Assembly (NCBI RefSeq): GCF_004363725.1
Contig: NZ_SNZF01000021.1
Coordinates: forward strand, 1 to 64,000
Length of the DNA stretch: 64,000 bases
Direction: 5' to 3'
Source of the DNA: Aquamicrobium defluvii
GTDB lineage: Bacteria > Pseudomonadota > Alphaproteobacteria > Rhizobiales > Rhizobiaceae
Part shown: piece by piece, positions 52,272-61,592 of the stretch
How the letters are laid out: each line of letters starts with the position of its first letter
How positions within the stretch are numbered: the first letter of the stretch is position 1
Translations under genes and position numbers: made by a program
The notes under the pieces: model-generated
The model's input: only the letters and a program-made list of their open reading frames with translations
Told to the model about the DNA's origin: nothing
Database searches by the model: none

Positions 52272-53603
52272 ATGACCACGCTCTCCGCCGACCGTGAAAT
52301 CGAACACCTGATGACGCTGCATCCGAAGGGTTTCGACCTTTCGCTGGAGCGCGTGTCGCGTCTGCTCGAAAAGCTCGGCAATCCGCAGGACCTGATGCCG
52401 CCGGTGATCCACATCGCCGGCACCAATGGCAAGGGCTCCTGCGCCGCCTTCTGCCGCGCCATTCTGGAGGCGCAGGGCCTTCTGGTTCACACCCACACCT
52501 CGCCGCATCTGGTCAACTGGCACGAGCGCTATCGCCTTGCCGCGGACGGCGGCGGCCGGCTGGTCGACGATGCCACGCTGGCCGAGGCGATAGCGCGCGT
52601 GGCCAGGGCCAACGACGGCCAGCAGATCACGGTGTTCGAGATTCTCACCGCTGTCGGCTTCGTGCTTTTTGCGGAGCATCCCGCCGACGTGGTGGTCATG
52701 GAAGTGGGCCTTGGAGGACGCTTCGACGCCACCAACGTCGTCGCCCGCCCGGCGGCCTCGGTCATCATGCCGGTTTCGCTCGATCATGAGGCTTATCTCG
52801 GCGACCGCGTCGAACTGATCGCCGTCGAGAAGGCCGGTATCATCAAGCCGGGCTGCCCGGTGGTGATCGGATCGCAGCCCTATGAATCCGCGCTCGACGT
52901 GCTGGTCGACACGGCCACCCGCCTCGGCTGTCCGACTTATGTGTACGGGCAGGATTTCCTCGCCTTCGAGGAACATGGCCGCATGGTCTATCAGGACCAG
53001 GGCGGGCTGATGGATCTGCCGCTGCCGCGTCTGCCGGGCCGCCACCAGATCGCCAATGCCGCAGCCGCCATCGCGACGGTCAAGGCCGCCGGCTTCGAGC
53101 CGCGCGAACATGCCGTGGACCGCGCCATGGTCACGGCGGTGTGGCCGGGTCGCATGCAGAAGCTGCCCCATGGCAGGCTGGTGGAACTTGCGCCGCCCGG
53201 CGCCGACATCTGGCTCGACGGCGGCCACAATCCCGGCGCCGGGGTGGTCATCGCGGAAGCGCTGGCCGAGCTGGAGCACAGGGACCCGCGCCCTCTTTTC
53301 CTGATTGCGGGCATGATCAACACCAAGGATCAGGGCGGCTATTTCAATGCCTTCAACGGTCTGGTGAAGCACGTCTACACCGTGCCGGTCGATTTCAGCG
53401 ATGCCAGCGTCGGCAATGACGAGCTGGCGGCCCGCGCCGAAGCCGCCGGACTGTCGGCGGAGCCGGTCAGTTCGGTTGCCAGTGCGTTGATGCTGTTGCG
53501 CGACACATGGCAGGATGCCGAGGTCCCGCCGCGCATCCTGATCGGCGGCTCGCTCTATCTGGCCGGGGCGGTTCTTGCGGAGAACGGCACGCCGCCCACC
53601 TGA
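52272..53603 (+). CDS. folC: Folylpolyglutamate synthase / dihydrofolate synthase
   Basis: A 443-residue Mur-ligase-fold enzyme that adds glutamate to dihydropteroate and folates. The ATP loop is HIAGTNGKGSCAAFCRAIL, then HTSPHLVNWHERYR, VVMEVGLGGRFDATNV and MPVSLDHEAYLGD. IWLDGGHNPGA is the C-terminal-domain motif. It starts 12 bases after accD, an arrangement usual in rhizobia, and is followed by the nested repeat and terminator region. Confidence 0.95.
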   Translation: MTTLSADREIEHLMTLHPKGFDLSLERVSRLLEKLGNPQDLMPPVIHIAGTNGKGSCAAFCRAILEAQGLLVHTHTSPHLVNWHERYRLAADGGGRLVDDATLAEAIARVARANDGQQITVFEILTAVGFVLFAEHPADVVVMEVGLGGRFDATNVVARPAASVIMPVSLDHEAYLGDRVELIAVEKAGIIKPGCPVVIGSQPYESALDVLVDTATRLGCPTYVYGQDFLAFEEHGRMVYQDQGGLMDLPLPRLPGRHQIANAAAAIATVKAAGFEPREHAVDRAMVTAVWPGRMQKLPHGRLVELAPPGADIWLDGGHNPGAGVVIAEALAELEHRDPRPLFLIAGMINTKDQGGYFNAFNGLVKHVYTVPVDFSDASVGNDELAARAEAAGLSAEPVSSVASALMLLRDTWQDAEVPPRILIGGSLYLAGAVLAENGTPPT

Positions 53604-53630
53604 CAGGGCGACATGCGCAAGAACAGGAAC

Positions 53631-53778
53631 CTGAGGCGTAAGGAACGAACCTGAAAGATAGAGCATTTTGCAGCCAAATGGAAACATTTGGCGTCGCACA
53701 AATGCAGTATAAACAAATAGTTAGATCATTTCATCGATTCGGAGAAACGATGAAATGATCTAGCGACACGCTTCAGGC
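53631..53778. repeat. Nested palindromic intergenic repeat, copy 2
   Basis: The outer element (CCTGAGGCGTAAGGAACG...CTGAAAGAT on the left, GCGACACGCTTCAGGC on the right) matches the 44-base repeat at 17726-17769. Here it is opened by about 100 bases. The insert holds a hairpin GCCAAATG-gaaa-CATTTGGC (53673-53692). It also holds a perfect 15-base inverted repeat, TAGATCATTTCATCG / CGATGAAATGATCTA (53722-53736 and 53748-53762), around an 11-base loop. The whole therefore looks like one repeat inserted in another. Confidence 0.7.
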
Positions 53779-53783
53779 AGCAA

Positions 53784-53816
53784 AAAGCCCGGCACGATGG
53801 CCGGGCTTTCGTTTTT
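53784..53816. terminator. Bidirectional Rho-independent terminator of folC and trxA
   Basis: The stem AAAGCCCGG (53784-53792) and CCGGGCTTT (53801-53809) has an eight-base loop. It is followed by CGTTTTT on the plus strand and flanked by AAAAA on the other side, so it can end both the trp-acc-fol transcript and the convergent trxA transcript. Confidence 0.85.
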
Positions 53817-53832
53817 GGAAATGCACTCCCGA

Positions 53833-54156
53833 TCAGGCGAGCGCGCCGTTGATCCACTGCGACAGCGCGGTCTTGGGAGCCGCGCCCACCTTGGTGTCGG
53901 CCACCTGTCCGTCCTTGAAGACCATCAGCGTGGGAATGGAACGCACGCCGAACTGGGCGGCCAGCTCGGGGTTCTCGTCGATGTTCAGCTTCGCGATCTT
54001 GACCTTGCTGCCAAGCTCGTTGGAAATCTCTTCCAGCGACGGGCCGATCATCTTGCAGGGGCCGCACCATTCGGCCCAGAAATCCACCACGACCGGTTCC
54101 TTTGCGTCGAGCACGTCGGACTGGAAATTGTCCTTGTCGACCTTGACGGTTGCCAT
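53833..54156 (-). CDS. trxA: Thioredoxin
   Basis: A 107-residue cytoplasmic disulfide reductase with the active site Cys31-Gly-Pro-Cys34 in [20 protein letters not shown]. The cis-Pro motif is in [14 protein letters not shown]. Length and sequence are standard for TrxA. It is the last gene of the minus-strand group and lies 74 bases after addA. Confidence 0.97.
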   Translation of the reverse strand: MATVKVDKDNFQSDVLDAKEPVVVDFWAEWCGPCKMIGPSLEEISNELGSKVKIAKLNIDENPELAAQFGVRSIPTLMVFKDGQVADTKVGAAPKTALSQWINGALA

Positions 54157-54229
54157 GCGAAAGCCCTTTCGGTTGTTCAGCTCAACAATATGTGGCGGTA
54201 GGACCGGCCAAATTCAAGCAGGTCTTGTG

Positions 54230-57200
54230 TCACGACAGGGTGAGTCGGGCAAGGGCGGCGTCCATCGCTTCTGCCGTCAGCTCGATCAGGCGCGGGGCTT
54301 CGGTGAACAGCAGCGCCGCCACGATCCCGCGGCCGGGATAGAGCGGCTTCAGCAATTCCCGGTAAAGCCCAAGCTGCAACACATAGGCATCGGGAACCTG
54401 CGCCAGCGTGGCCGGCGGCGGGCGGTTGGTCTTGTAGTCGACGATCAGCACCCTGTCCGGGGTGACTGCCAGCCGGTCGATCTTGCCCGAGACGGAGCGT
54501 TGCTTTCCCTTCACCTTCAGGCTGCCCATGAGTGCCACTTCGGCGCGTGAACCCGCCGCAAAGATGGGAGCGAAGCGCCGGTCGTCGAGCACGCCCATGA
54601 CCGCGGACAGCACGTGATCGCGCTCGCGCTCGTTCCAGCCCGCGCCGGCGCGCGCCAGATAGCGCCGGGCCGCCGCAAGCCTGTCTTCGGCGGCCATTCC
54701 CGGCAGCATCTGCAACAGCTTGTGGGTGGCGAGCCCGCGCGCAATCGCCAGCGAGGGCTCCTCCTCCGCTTCCAGCACCGGGGAGCGCGGGTCGACAGCC
54801 GGCTCCATGCTGTCCTCCTCGATCAGCGCCGATGCGCCGGAGGGCGAAAGCGGGCGCGGCAGCTCCTCGTCCTCGTCCAGCCTGTCGAACAGCATGGCGG
54901 GCAGCGGCGCGAAATCGTCGCTGACGGGTTCCGCGCCGGCCTGCGCGGATGTCAGCGGCGGCAGGCCGGTGGCGTGGAAGCGATGCACCGTCTCGCCGCT
55001 GACGGGATGCACGAGTTCCCGCGTTTCCGGCGCGGCGGCCAGCGCGCGGCTGACGATGCGGTGCCAGGTGCCGTCGCCGGGTTCGCGCTTGCCGTGATAG
55101 CCGGCCACGATCAGCCGGTCCTCGGCGCGCGTCATGGCGACATAGAGCAGGCGGCGATATTCGTCGTCGGCCAGTTCGCGGGCCTTTTCCGCTGCCCCGC
55201 GCGAGACGGCGTTGGCCACTTCGGCATCGGAACGCCACAGATAGCCGCGGCCGCGCCAGTGCTGGCCGGAGCTTTCGAACGGCATCAGGCGCGGCAGGTG
55301 CTGGTCGCTGAAGGCGCGCGTGCCGCCATCGACAAGGAACACAACCGGCGCTTCGAGACCCTTGGAGGCATGCACCGTCATGATGCGCACCTCGTCCCGG
55401 GTCTGGTCCATCTCCCGCTTCACCTCCGGGCCGGCATTTTCAAGCGTGGAGAGGAAGGAATCGAGGCCGGGCAGGCCGGTGCGTTCCTCGGCGAGGCAGA
55501 AGTTCAGGAACTCGTCCAGTATGTCGCCGGCTTCCGGCCCCAGCCGCGCGATCATCTTCCGGCGCACGCCGTCGCGCGCCAGAAGGGCGGCATAGAACTC
55601 GAACACCGGCCTGAAGGCCGCCTCGCTCGCCCAGCGTTCGAGCGTGTCGGCGATGCCGGCCAGTTGCGTGTCCGTTTCCGCGTGGCGGCGCAGCGACTGG
55701 ATCAGCGGCTGGCTGCGCTCGCGCCCCGCCGCGAGGTCGAACAGGCGTTCTTCGGGCAGGTCGAAGACCGGCGAGCGCAGCACGGCGGCGAGCGACAGGT
55801 CGTCCTGCGGCTGGACGAGGAAGCGGCCAAGTGCTGCAAGGTCCTTCACGGCGATGTGGCCGGGCAGGCTCAGCCGGTCCGCGCCGGCCACCGGCACGCC
55901 CTTTTCCTTCAGGCTCTTCGACAGCGCATGGATGAAGCGGTCGCGCTTGCGCACCAGCACCAGCACGTCGCCGGCACGCAGCGGCCGGCCCTTGCCCTCG
56001 AGGATTTCGCCGCTGTCCAGCCAGTTCTTGATGGTGGCGGCGACATGCTCGGCCACCCGCACGGCGGGCGCGCTGGCGTGGTTGACCGGCAGCGTCCAGT
56101 CGTCCGGCTCTTCCACCTGATCCGCGCCCAGCGTCGGCCAGACCTCGACATAGCCCGGCGCGTCGTTGCGGATCGCCTTGTGGTCGAGCGGCTCGGGATC
56201 GTGGCTGATGCCGCGCCTTACCTCTGCGTTGGCGAAGACACGGTCCACCGCGCGCAGCACATCCTCGCTGGAGCGGAAGGAGAAGGTCAGCTTGAGGTCG
56301 GCGAACTCACGGCTGGCGGCGCGCACGCGCCCGGCGAACTCGACCTTGCTTTCGGCGAAGGAGTCCGGCGCGGCCCCCTGGAAGGAGTAGATAGACTGTT
56401 TTTCGTCACCGACGGCGAAGATGGTGCGCAGGATATTGTCGCGGGCGCTCTCGCCGGAGAAGAACTCCTCGGCCAGCTTCTTCACCACGTCCCATTGCTC
56501 GGGGCTGGTGTCCTGCGCCTCGTCGAGCAGGATGTGGTCGATGCCCTGATCGAGCTTGTACTGCACCCACGCGCCGGCTTCCGGGCGCTTGAGCAGGTTG
56601 ACGGTACGGGTGATGAGGTCGTTGAAGTCGAGCAGCCCGCGCGCCCGCTTCAGTTCCTCGTAGCGGCGGATCAGCCAGTCGGCGATCGTGAGCGCCGAGG
56701 TGGTGCCCTTCACCATGCGGTAGAGCGCCAGCCGGTCGCAGGCGGCGGCGATGGCCTCGGTGGCGGCAAGATAGCGTTCCGCCAGATCCGGCATGGCGGC
56801 GAGCAGCGCCTTTGAAAACAGCCAGTCCGGCTTGTAGGCTTCGCCCTTGCCGCTCAGGAAGGATTTCTGCAAGGCCGCAAGGCGCGGCATGGGGTCGGGC
56901 TCCGCGAAGGCGATCAGCGCATCGTCCACGAGGGAGCCCCGCGCGCGGTTGGCTCCCAGTTGCAGGGAAAGCGCGTCGAGCCTTGCCATGTAGTCTGGCC
57001 CGAATCCCGGCAACGGCCACACAAAGCCGGCAATATCGGCCTCGCTGTCATCGGGGCCGAAGCCGAATTCCTCGAAAAGCGGCTCGAACCCGGTCGCCGT
57101 CCCGCCGATCTTGCCGAGAAATTCACGAAGTGGCTCGCGTTTTCCCACGATCTCGGAAAGCAGCGCGTCGAGCCCCGTCTCGCCGCCGCGCGCAAGCACG

Positions 57201-57748
57201 GTGGCGAAGGCTTCGGTCAGTTCCGCGCCCGCGCCTCCGACCGCCCCGGCGATCATGTCGCGCCGCGCCGCGGCCACCAGCGCCTGTTCCATCTGGGTGT
57301 CCAGCATCTGGAAATGGGCGACGATGTTCGCCTCGAGCGGGAACTGGTGCAGCACCGCCTCGCAGAAGGCGTGGATGGTCTGGATCTTCAGCCCGCCCGG
57401 CGTTTCCAGCGCCTCGGCGAACAGGCGGCGCGCGCGCTGCAAGGTCTCGGCATCGGGCCGCCGCCCGTCCATGGCCTCGATCCGCTTCGCAAGCTCGGCC
57501 TCGTCCAGCGCCGTCCATTCCGACAGCGTGGAAAAGACGCGGTTCGACATGTTGGCGGCAGCCGCGCGCGTGTAGGTCAGGCACAGGATTTTCGACGGCT
57601 CGGTGCCGCGCAGCAGCAGCCGGATGACGCGCTGGGCCAGCACATGGGTCTTGCCCGAGCCGGCGTTTGCCGACACCCATGCCGAATTGGCGGGGTCGGA
57701 GGCGCGCGCCTGCGCCAGCGCGGTGTCGGTGGGGATCGGATATTTCAT
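54230..57748 (-). CDS. addA: Double-strand break repair helicase-nuclease AddA
   Basis: The 1172-residue subunit of the AddAB complex resects double-strand breaks for recombination, the alphaproteobacterial counterpart of RecBCD. Superfamily 1 helicase motifs are visible: Walker A VSANAGSGKTHVLAQR (about 25-40), Walker B ILLDEAQDTSPEQWD, SIYSFQGA, LTFSFRSSEDVLRAVD and the late VHASKGLEAPVVFLVD. A C-terminal RecB-type nuclease carries the DYKTN motif (VLIVDYKTNRPP). The start overlaps the stop of addB by four bases. Confidence 0.95.
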   Translation of the reverse strand: MKYPIPTDTALAQARASDPANSAWVSANAGSGKTHVLAQRVIRLLLRGTEPSKILCLTYTRAAAANMSNRVFSTLSEWTALDEAELAKRIEAMDGRRPDAETLQRARRLFAEALETPGGLKIQTIHAFCEAVLHQFPLEANIVAHFQMLDTQMEQALVAAARRDMIAGAVGGAGAELTEAFATVLARGGETGLDALLSEIVGKREPLREFLGKIGGTATGFEPLFEEFGFGPDDSEADIAGFVWPLPGFGPDYMARLDALSLQLGANRARGSLVDDALIAFAEPDPMPRLAALQKSFLSGKGEAYKPDWLFSKALLAAMPDLAERYLAATEAIAAACDRLALYRMVKGTTSALTIADWLIRRYEELKRARGLLDFNDLITRTVNLLKRPEAGAWVQYKLDQGIDHILLDEAQDTSPEQWDVVKKLAEEFFSGESARDNILRTIFAVGDEKQSIYSFQGAAPDSFAESKVEFAGRVRAASREFADLKLTFSFRSSEDVLRAVDRVFANAEVRRGISHDPEPLDHKAIRNDAPGYVEVWPTLGADQVEEPDDWTLPVNHASAPAVRVAEHVAATIKNWLDSGEILEGKGRPLRAGDVLVLVRKRDRFIHALSKSLKEKGVPVAGADRLSLPGHIAVKDLAALGRFLVQPQDDLSLAAVLRSPVFDLPEERLFDLAAGRERSQPLIQSLRRHAETDTQLAGIADTLERWASEAAFRPVFEFYAALLARDGVRRKMIARLGPEAGDILDEFLNFCLAEERTGLPGLDSFLSTLENAGPEVKREMDQTRDEVRIMTVHASKGLEAPVVFLVDGGTRAFSDQHLPRLMPFESSGQHWRGRGYLWRSDAEVANAVSRGAAEKARELADDEYRRLLYVAMTRAEDRLIVAGYHGKREPGDGTWHRIVSRALAAAPETRELVHPVSGETVHRFHATGLPPLTSAQAGAEPVSDDFAPLPAMLFDRLDEDEELPRPLSPSGASALIEEDSMEPAVDPRSPVLEAEEEPSLAIARGLATHKLLQMLPGMAAEDRLAAARRYLARAGAGWNERERDHVLSAVMGVLDDRRFAPIFAAGSRAEVALMGSLKVKGKQRSVSGKIDRLAVTPDRVLIVDYKTNRPPPATLAQVPDAYVLQLGLYRELLKPLYPGRGIVAALLFTEAPRLIELTAEAMDAALARLTLS

Positions 57749-60700
57749 TCCTCTCCCCCGTCACCCGCGCCATCGCCACCGGCCGACCATTCCAGCACGC
57801 GCGCCAGATGGTCGTAGTCGCCATCCGTCTCGCCCTCGCGGAAGGGCAGCGCCCGCGACAGATAGCCGGTGGCCGGATTGGCGTAGTGGTGGAGCAGCTT
57901 TTCCAGCCGCGCCCACGCATCCTCGCCAAGCTCCGTGCCGGAGCGGATCGCCTTGCCGTGCCTGAGGATGGATTCCTGTTCCACCTCGCCATTGGCGCGC
58001 AGGCGGATGAAGGCGAGGTCGGCAGGCTCACGGTTGCCGAGATCGCGGAACGAACCGCGCCTCAGCAGCGCGGCTTCCAGCGCGAGCTGTGGCGCAAGCA
58101 GCGTGTGCGCCTGCACCCTGGAAGGCGAGGAGCCCGTCTTGTAGTCGAGAATGTCGGCCATGTTCCCGGTCAACAGGTCGACGCGGTCGGCATAGCCCGA
58201 CAGCGTGACGCCGGTTGCGCCGACGACCGTTTTTTCGGCCCGCGCCTCGGCATGGCGCGACTTGACGTCGGAGCGGCCACGCTCCCACGCGATGATGTTT
58301 CCCGCCAGCGTCTCGAAGCGCGGCCACCACACCGCCTCGACATCCTGTGGCAGTTCGGCTTCGGCAAAGCAGTCGCGGCCGGTCTGCACCAGCTTTTCCA
58401 GCGCATCCGGCGCGGCAGGATCGGCCTGCATGGAAAAGCGGTGCAGGATGGCGTGGAACAGCGTGCCGCGCTCGGCCGCCCCCGGATCGCGGATCACCGG
58501 GTCGAGCGCATGGAGGCCGAGGATGCGGCGGGCATAGACGGCGTAGGGGTCGCGCCGCAGCGTCTCGATCTCCGTCACCGAAAAATGCTTCGGGCGAATC
58601 TCTATGGGTGGTTTGGGGCAGGGGCGCGCGGCGAAGTCGACGCGCGGCGCGTCATCCAGCGTGCGCGCCCATGAAAGCAATTGGTCGCCGCGCCGGCGCA
58701 GGATGGCGGCATGGTCCTTGCCGGTGAAGGTGAGCAGGCGTTGCAGCCAGCGCGATGGCACGGCCGGCGCATCGCCGGAGCGCAGCGCCCGCGCCAGCAC
58801 CACCTTTTGCGTGCCCATCGCCATCTGGAAATCGTGCGCGGCAAGGCCGATGCGCCGCTCCGGCGGTTCGAGATCGAGCCCGCCCTTCATCAGCCGCGAC
58901 ATGAAGCGGTCGCTCTCGGGCTTGCGCGGCCACACCCCTTCGTTGAGCCCGCCGACGACCAGCGTATCCACATGCTGAAGCCGTGCCTCCAGCGCGCCCC
59001 ATATCGCGATAGCGCGGTCCGTGCCCTGCCGCGGCTTCACCGTTTCGGGGGCGAGCAGGGCGTCCAGCACGTCCGGCCATTCGTCGGCGCCGAAGGTGAA
59101 GGGCGAGTGCGCCGCCACCAGATCGCGCAGCAACTGCGCCAGCTTCTGGCCGGCATCGCCGGCATAAAAGGCTGTCACGCTGCCGTCTGCATGGCGGCCA
59201 AGCGCTTCCAGCGCCTTCGTGCTCGCCTCGGCGTATTGGGGCACACCAAGGTCGGAGCGCCCGCGCAGTTCGAGCAGGGGCTCGAGCGCCTCGACCAGCT
59301 TGCGGACGATGGCGATCGCTTCCTCGATGCGCCGCGCCGGAAACCGCGCGAACCAGAACGGCTCGCGCCCGCCGTCGCCGGGGTCGGCCAGCCGCCGCTC
59401 GAACAGGTCGGCAAAACTGGCGATGTCGGGGCGTCCGGTGCCGCCGCGCAGCGCGGCAAGCTCGATCAGTTCGGCCGCGTGGCGCACGGGCGGGCGCTCC
59501 ATTCCGAGCGACAGCAGCGGGTGCTTGACCAGCGCCAGCAATGGCAGCGGATCCCCGGGGCGGAAGGCGGCTTGCGCTGCAAGGCGCAGCAGCGCGGCAG
59601 GCGGCGTGTTGGCAAGCGGCGTGCCGCCGGAATCGTCGGCCGTGATGCCGAAGCGCAGCAGTTCGGCCGAGACGCGCCGGGCGAGCGCCCGGTCGCCCGT
59701 CACAAGTGCTGCGCGCTTGCCGGGAACGCTCACGGCATGGCGCAGCGCCACGGCGATGGCGGTGGCCTCGTCGCGCTCGTTCGGCGCTTCCAGAACGGTC
59801 ACGCCTTCGAGCGCGGTGGCCATGTCGGCATCGCTGAAGCCTGCGCGTGTCCGTGGCCACAGCTCCGTCGTGTCGGCCGGGCGCAGCGCTTCGCTGACGA
59901 TCCGGTTGCGGAGATCAAGCGCCGGTACGGGCGCGCCGAGCGGCGCGATCTCGTCGCGGGCGACGCCGATCTTGCCCGCCAGCTTGACGAGCCCGTATTG
60001 CGGATGGCCGAGAAGCGCCGGCCGCGCCTCCGGGGCGGAGATGGCGGCCAGCGATGCCGCGTCGAGCGCGGCGTCGAGGCCCGGCAGTACTACAGCCCCG
60101 TTCGGCAGGCGGGAAATGACCTTGAGCAGTTCCGCCGTGGCGGGAATCGAGCCGGTCGAGCCGGCGGCGATCACCGGGCCCGAAGGCGGCCTGGCGAGCA
60201 GCCGCCCGGCCTCGAAGCGGATCAGCGCGCTGCGATGCGCGGCGGGGTTGGATCGGTCGCGCTCGGCAAGGATCAGCGGCCAGTGCCGGCTGGCGATGCC
60301 GAGGAAGTCCAGCGTCACCTGCCACCAGCCGGCAAGGTTGCCGGTGACGAGGTCGGCGAGCTTCGCCCAGTCGGACCCCTCCGTTTCCACCTCGTCCATG
60401 AGGTCGGCCAGATCGCGCGCCAGCCAGATGGCGTCGGCGGCGGAGGCCGGCACCATGATCTCCTCGGCGAAACGCGCCGCCACCTCGGCCGGCAGGCGCT
60501 GCTTCCACGCCCGCACCAGAACGGCGAGCAGCAGCAGCCTTTCCGTGGAGGCGATGGGCGGGGCAAGGTCGAGCGCGGCCGCGCTTTCCGGCGTGTCCGT
60601 CTCGAACAGCGCCTCGTCCTCGTCGAACTCGCCGAGCGGCCGCACCGTGGGCAGGATGGCGGCGCGCCCGCCCATCAGTTCCATGAACTCGGTGCGCAGC

Positions 60701-60870
60701 GCGCGCGCGGCGCGCCGCGTCGGCACATAGATGGTGACGTCGGCCAGCGCCAGCGGGTCGCCGTCGAAGCGGAAACCGGGAACCAGCGTACCCGACAGCA
60801 GCGCCTCGGCCAGTGTCGGCAGGAAAGGCGCTCCGGGCGGGATCGAGAAGACGCGCGGCGCGCTTCTCAT
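57745..60870 (-). CDS. addB: Double-strand break repair protein AddB
   Basis: The 1041-residue partner of AddA. The N-terminal half is a helicase-like scaffold (IYVPTRRAARALRTEFMEL, PVIAAGSTGSIPATAELLKVI) of the alphaproteobacterial AddB type. The C-terminal nuclease domain has RRDPYAVYARRILGLHALDP, GTLFHAILHRFS and the catalytic DILDYKTG. The ATP-binding loop GSTGSIPA is not a canonical Walker A, as is usual in this AddB group. It is coupled by a four-base overlap to addA downstream and to the nucleotidyltransferase gene upstream. Confidence 0.93.
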   Translation of the reverse strand: MRSAPRVFSIPPGAPFLPTLAEALLSGTLVPGFRFDGDPLALADVTIYVPTRRAARALRTEFMELMGGRAAILPTVRPLGEFDEDEALFETDTPESAAALDLAPPIASTERLLLLAVLVRAWKQRLPAEVAARFAEEIMVPASAADAIWLARDLADLMDEVETEGSDWAKLADLVTGNLAGWWQVTLDFLGIASRHWPLILAERDRSNPAAHRSALIRFEAGRLLARPPSGPVIAAGSTGSIPATAELLKVISRLPNGAVVLPGLDAALDAASLAAISAPEARPALLGHPQYGLVKLAGKIGVARDEIAPLGAPVPALDLRNRIVSEALRPADTTELWPRTRAGFSDADMATALEGVTVLEAPNERDEATAIAVALRHAVSVPGKRAALVTGDRALARRVSAELLRFGITADDSGGTPLANTPPAALLRLAAQAAFRPGDPLPLLALVKHPLLSLGMERPPVRHAAELIELAALRGGTGRPDIASFADLFERRLADPGDGGREPFWFARFPARRIEEAIAIVRKLVEALEPLLELRGRSDLGVPQYAEASTKALEALGRHADGSVTAFYAGDAGQKLAQLLRDLVAAHSPFTFGADEWPDVLDALLAPETVKPRQGTDRAIAIWGALEARLQHVDTLVVGGLNEGVWPRKPESDRFMSRLMKGGLDLEPPERRIGLAAHDFQMAMGTQKVVLARALRSGDAPAVPSRWLQRLLTFTGKDHAAILRRRGDQLLSWARTLDDAPRVDFAARPCPKPPIEIRPKHFSVTEIETLRRDPYAVYARRILGLHALDPVIRDPGAAERGTLFHAILHRFSMQADPAAPDALEKLVQTGRDCFAEAELPQDVEAVWWPRFETLAGNIIAWERGRSDVKSRHAEARAEKTVVGATGVTLSGYADRVDLLTGNMADILDYKTGSSPSRVQAHTLLAPQLALEAALLRRGSFRDLGNREPADLAFIRLRANGEVEQESILRHGKAIRSGTELGEDAWARLEKLLHHYANPATGYLSRALPFREGETDGDYDHLARVLEWSAGGDGAGDGGEE

Positions 60871-61592
60871 GCCGCCCCGACCGGGAATTTCCGGATAGCC
60901 GCTTCGGCAGGTGCGATGGCGTCCGGCGTGCCGACCGTGATCCAGTGGCCGTCCATCGCCATGCCGAACAGGCGGCCAGCTTCAATCGCACGGTCGAAAT
61001 AGAGGTTGAGCGAATGCGGTTGCGCCTCCGCCCCGGCGAAGATGCGCGGATGGACGATGCCGGCGCCGCCATAGATCAGGCCGGCGGGATGGTTGCGCCC
61101 GCGCGCCAGCCTGCCGTCTTCACCGATCAGGAAGTCGGTGCCGCCGCTGTGGCCGGTGGCATTCGCCGGATCGGCGAGCATGAGCAAAATGTCCATGCGC
61201 CCATCGTCCCACGTCGCGGCCAGCCGCTCAAGCTCGGGCGTGCCGCGGTCGATCCAGAAGGTGTCGGCATTGAGGATGTAGAACGGGCCGGGGCCCAGCT
61301 CCGGCAGCGCGCGGACGATGCCGCCGGCGCTGTCGAGCAGCCTGTCGCTCTCGTCGGAAATGACGATGCGGGGCTTCTGGTACCCGGCGACATGCGCTGC
61401 GATCATGGAACCCAGATGGTGGACATTGACCACGGCCCTTTCGACGCCCGCCCCGGCCAGCGCATCCAGCCCGCGGTCGAGCAGCGTGCGCCCGGCGATC
61501 TCCACCAGCGGCTTCGGCAGCGTGTCGGTGATCGGGCGCATGCGCGTGCCGAGCCCGGCGGCGAGAACCATCGCTGTCTTCGGACCCGTCAC
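60867..61592 (-). CDS. murU: Sugar-1-phosphate nucleotidyltransferase (MurU-like)
   Basis: A 241-residue nucleotidyltransferase. The signature is at the N-terminus: AMVLAAGLGTRMRPITDTLPKPLVEIAGRTLLDRGLDAL. FYILNADTFWID gives the metal-binding Asp. Close relatives named MurU turn MurNAc-1-phosphate into UDP-MurNAc in the peptidoglycan recycling route that bypasses MurA. The gene next to it encodes an AmgK-like kinase domain that would supply the sugar-1-phosphate, which supports this role over general glucose-1-phosphate nucleotidyltransfer. Confidence 0.83.
   Translation of the reverse strand: MTGPKTAMVLAAGLGTRMRPITDTLPKPLVEIAGRTLLDRGLDALAGAGVERAVVNVHHLGSMIAAHVAGYQKPRIVISDESDRLLDSAGGIVRALPELGPGPFYILNADTFWIDRGTPELERLAATWDDGRMDILLMLADPANATGHSGGTDFLIGEDGRLARGRNHPAGLIYGGAGIVHPRIFAGAEAQPHSLNLYFDRAIEAGRLFGMAMDGHWITVGTPDAIAPAEAAIRKFPVGAA

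Noticed and set aside
50376..53699. Very long open frame of 1107 codons antisense to trpA-accD-folC
   Set aside because: It is the antisense shadow of three unmistakable genes in high-GC DNA, is rich in His, Arg and Asp in a low-complexity way, and shows no family motif.
54614..56815. Open frame of 733 codons antisense to addA
   Set aside because: Mirrors the addA codon pattern; no recognisable motif.
58681..61002. Open frame of 773 codons antisense to addB
   Set aside because: The sense strand has a full AddB protein with nuclease motifs; the antisense frame has none.
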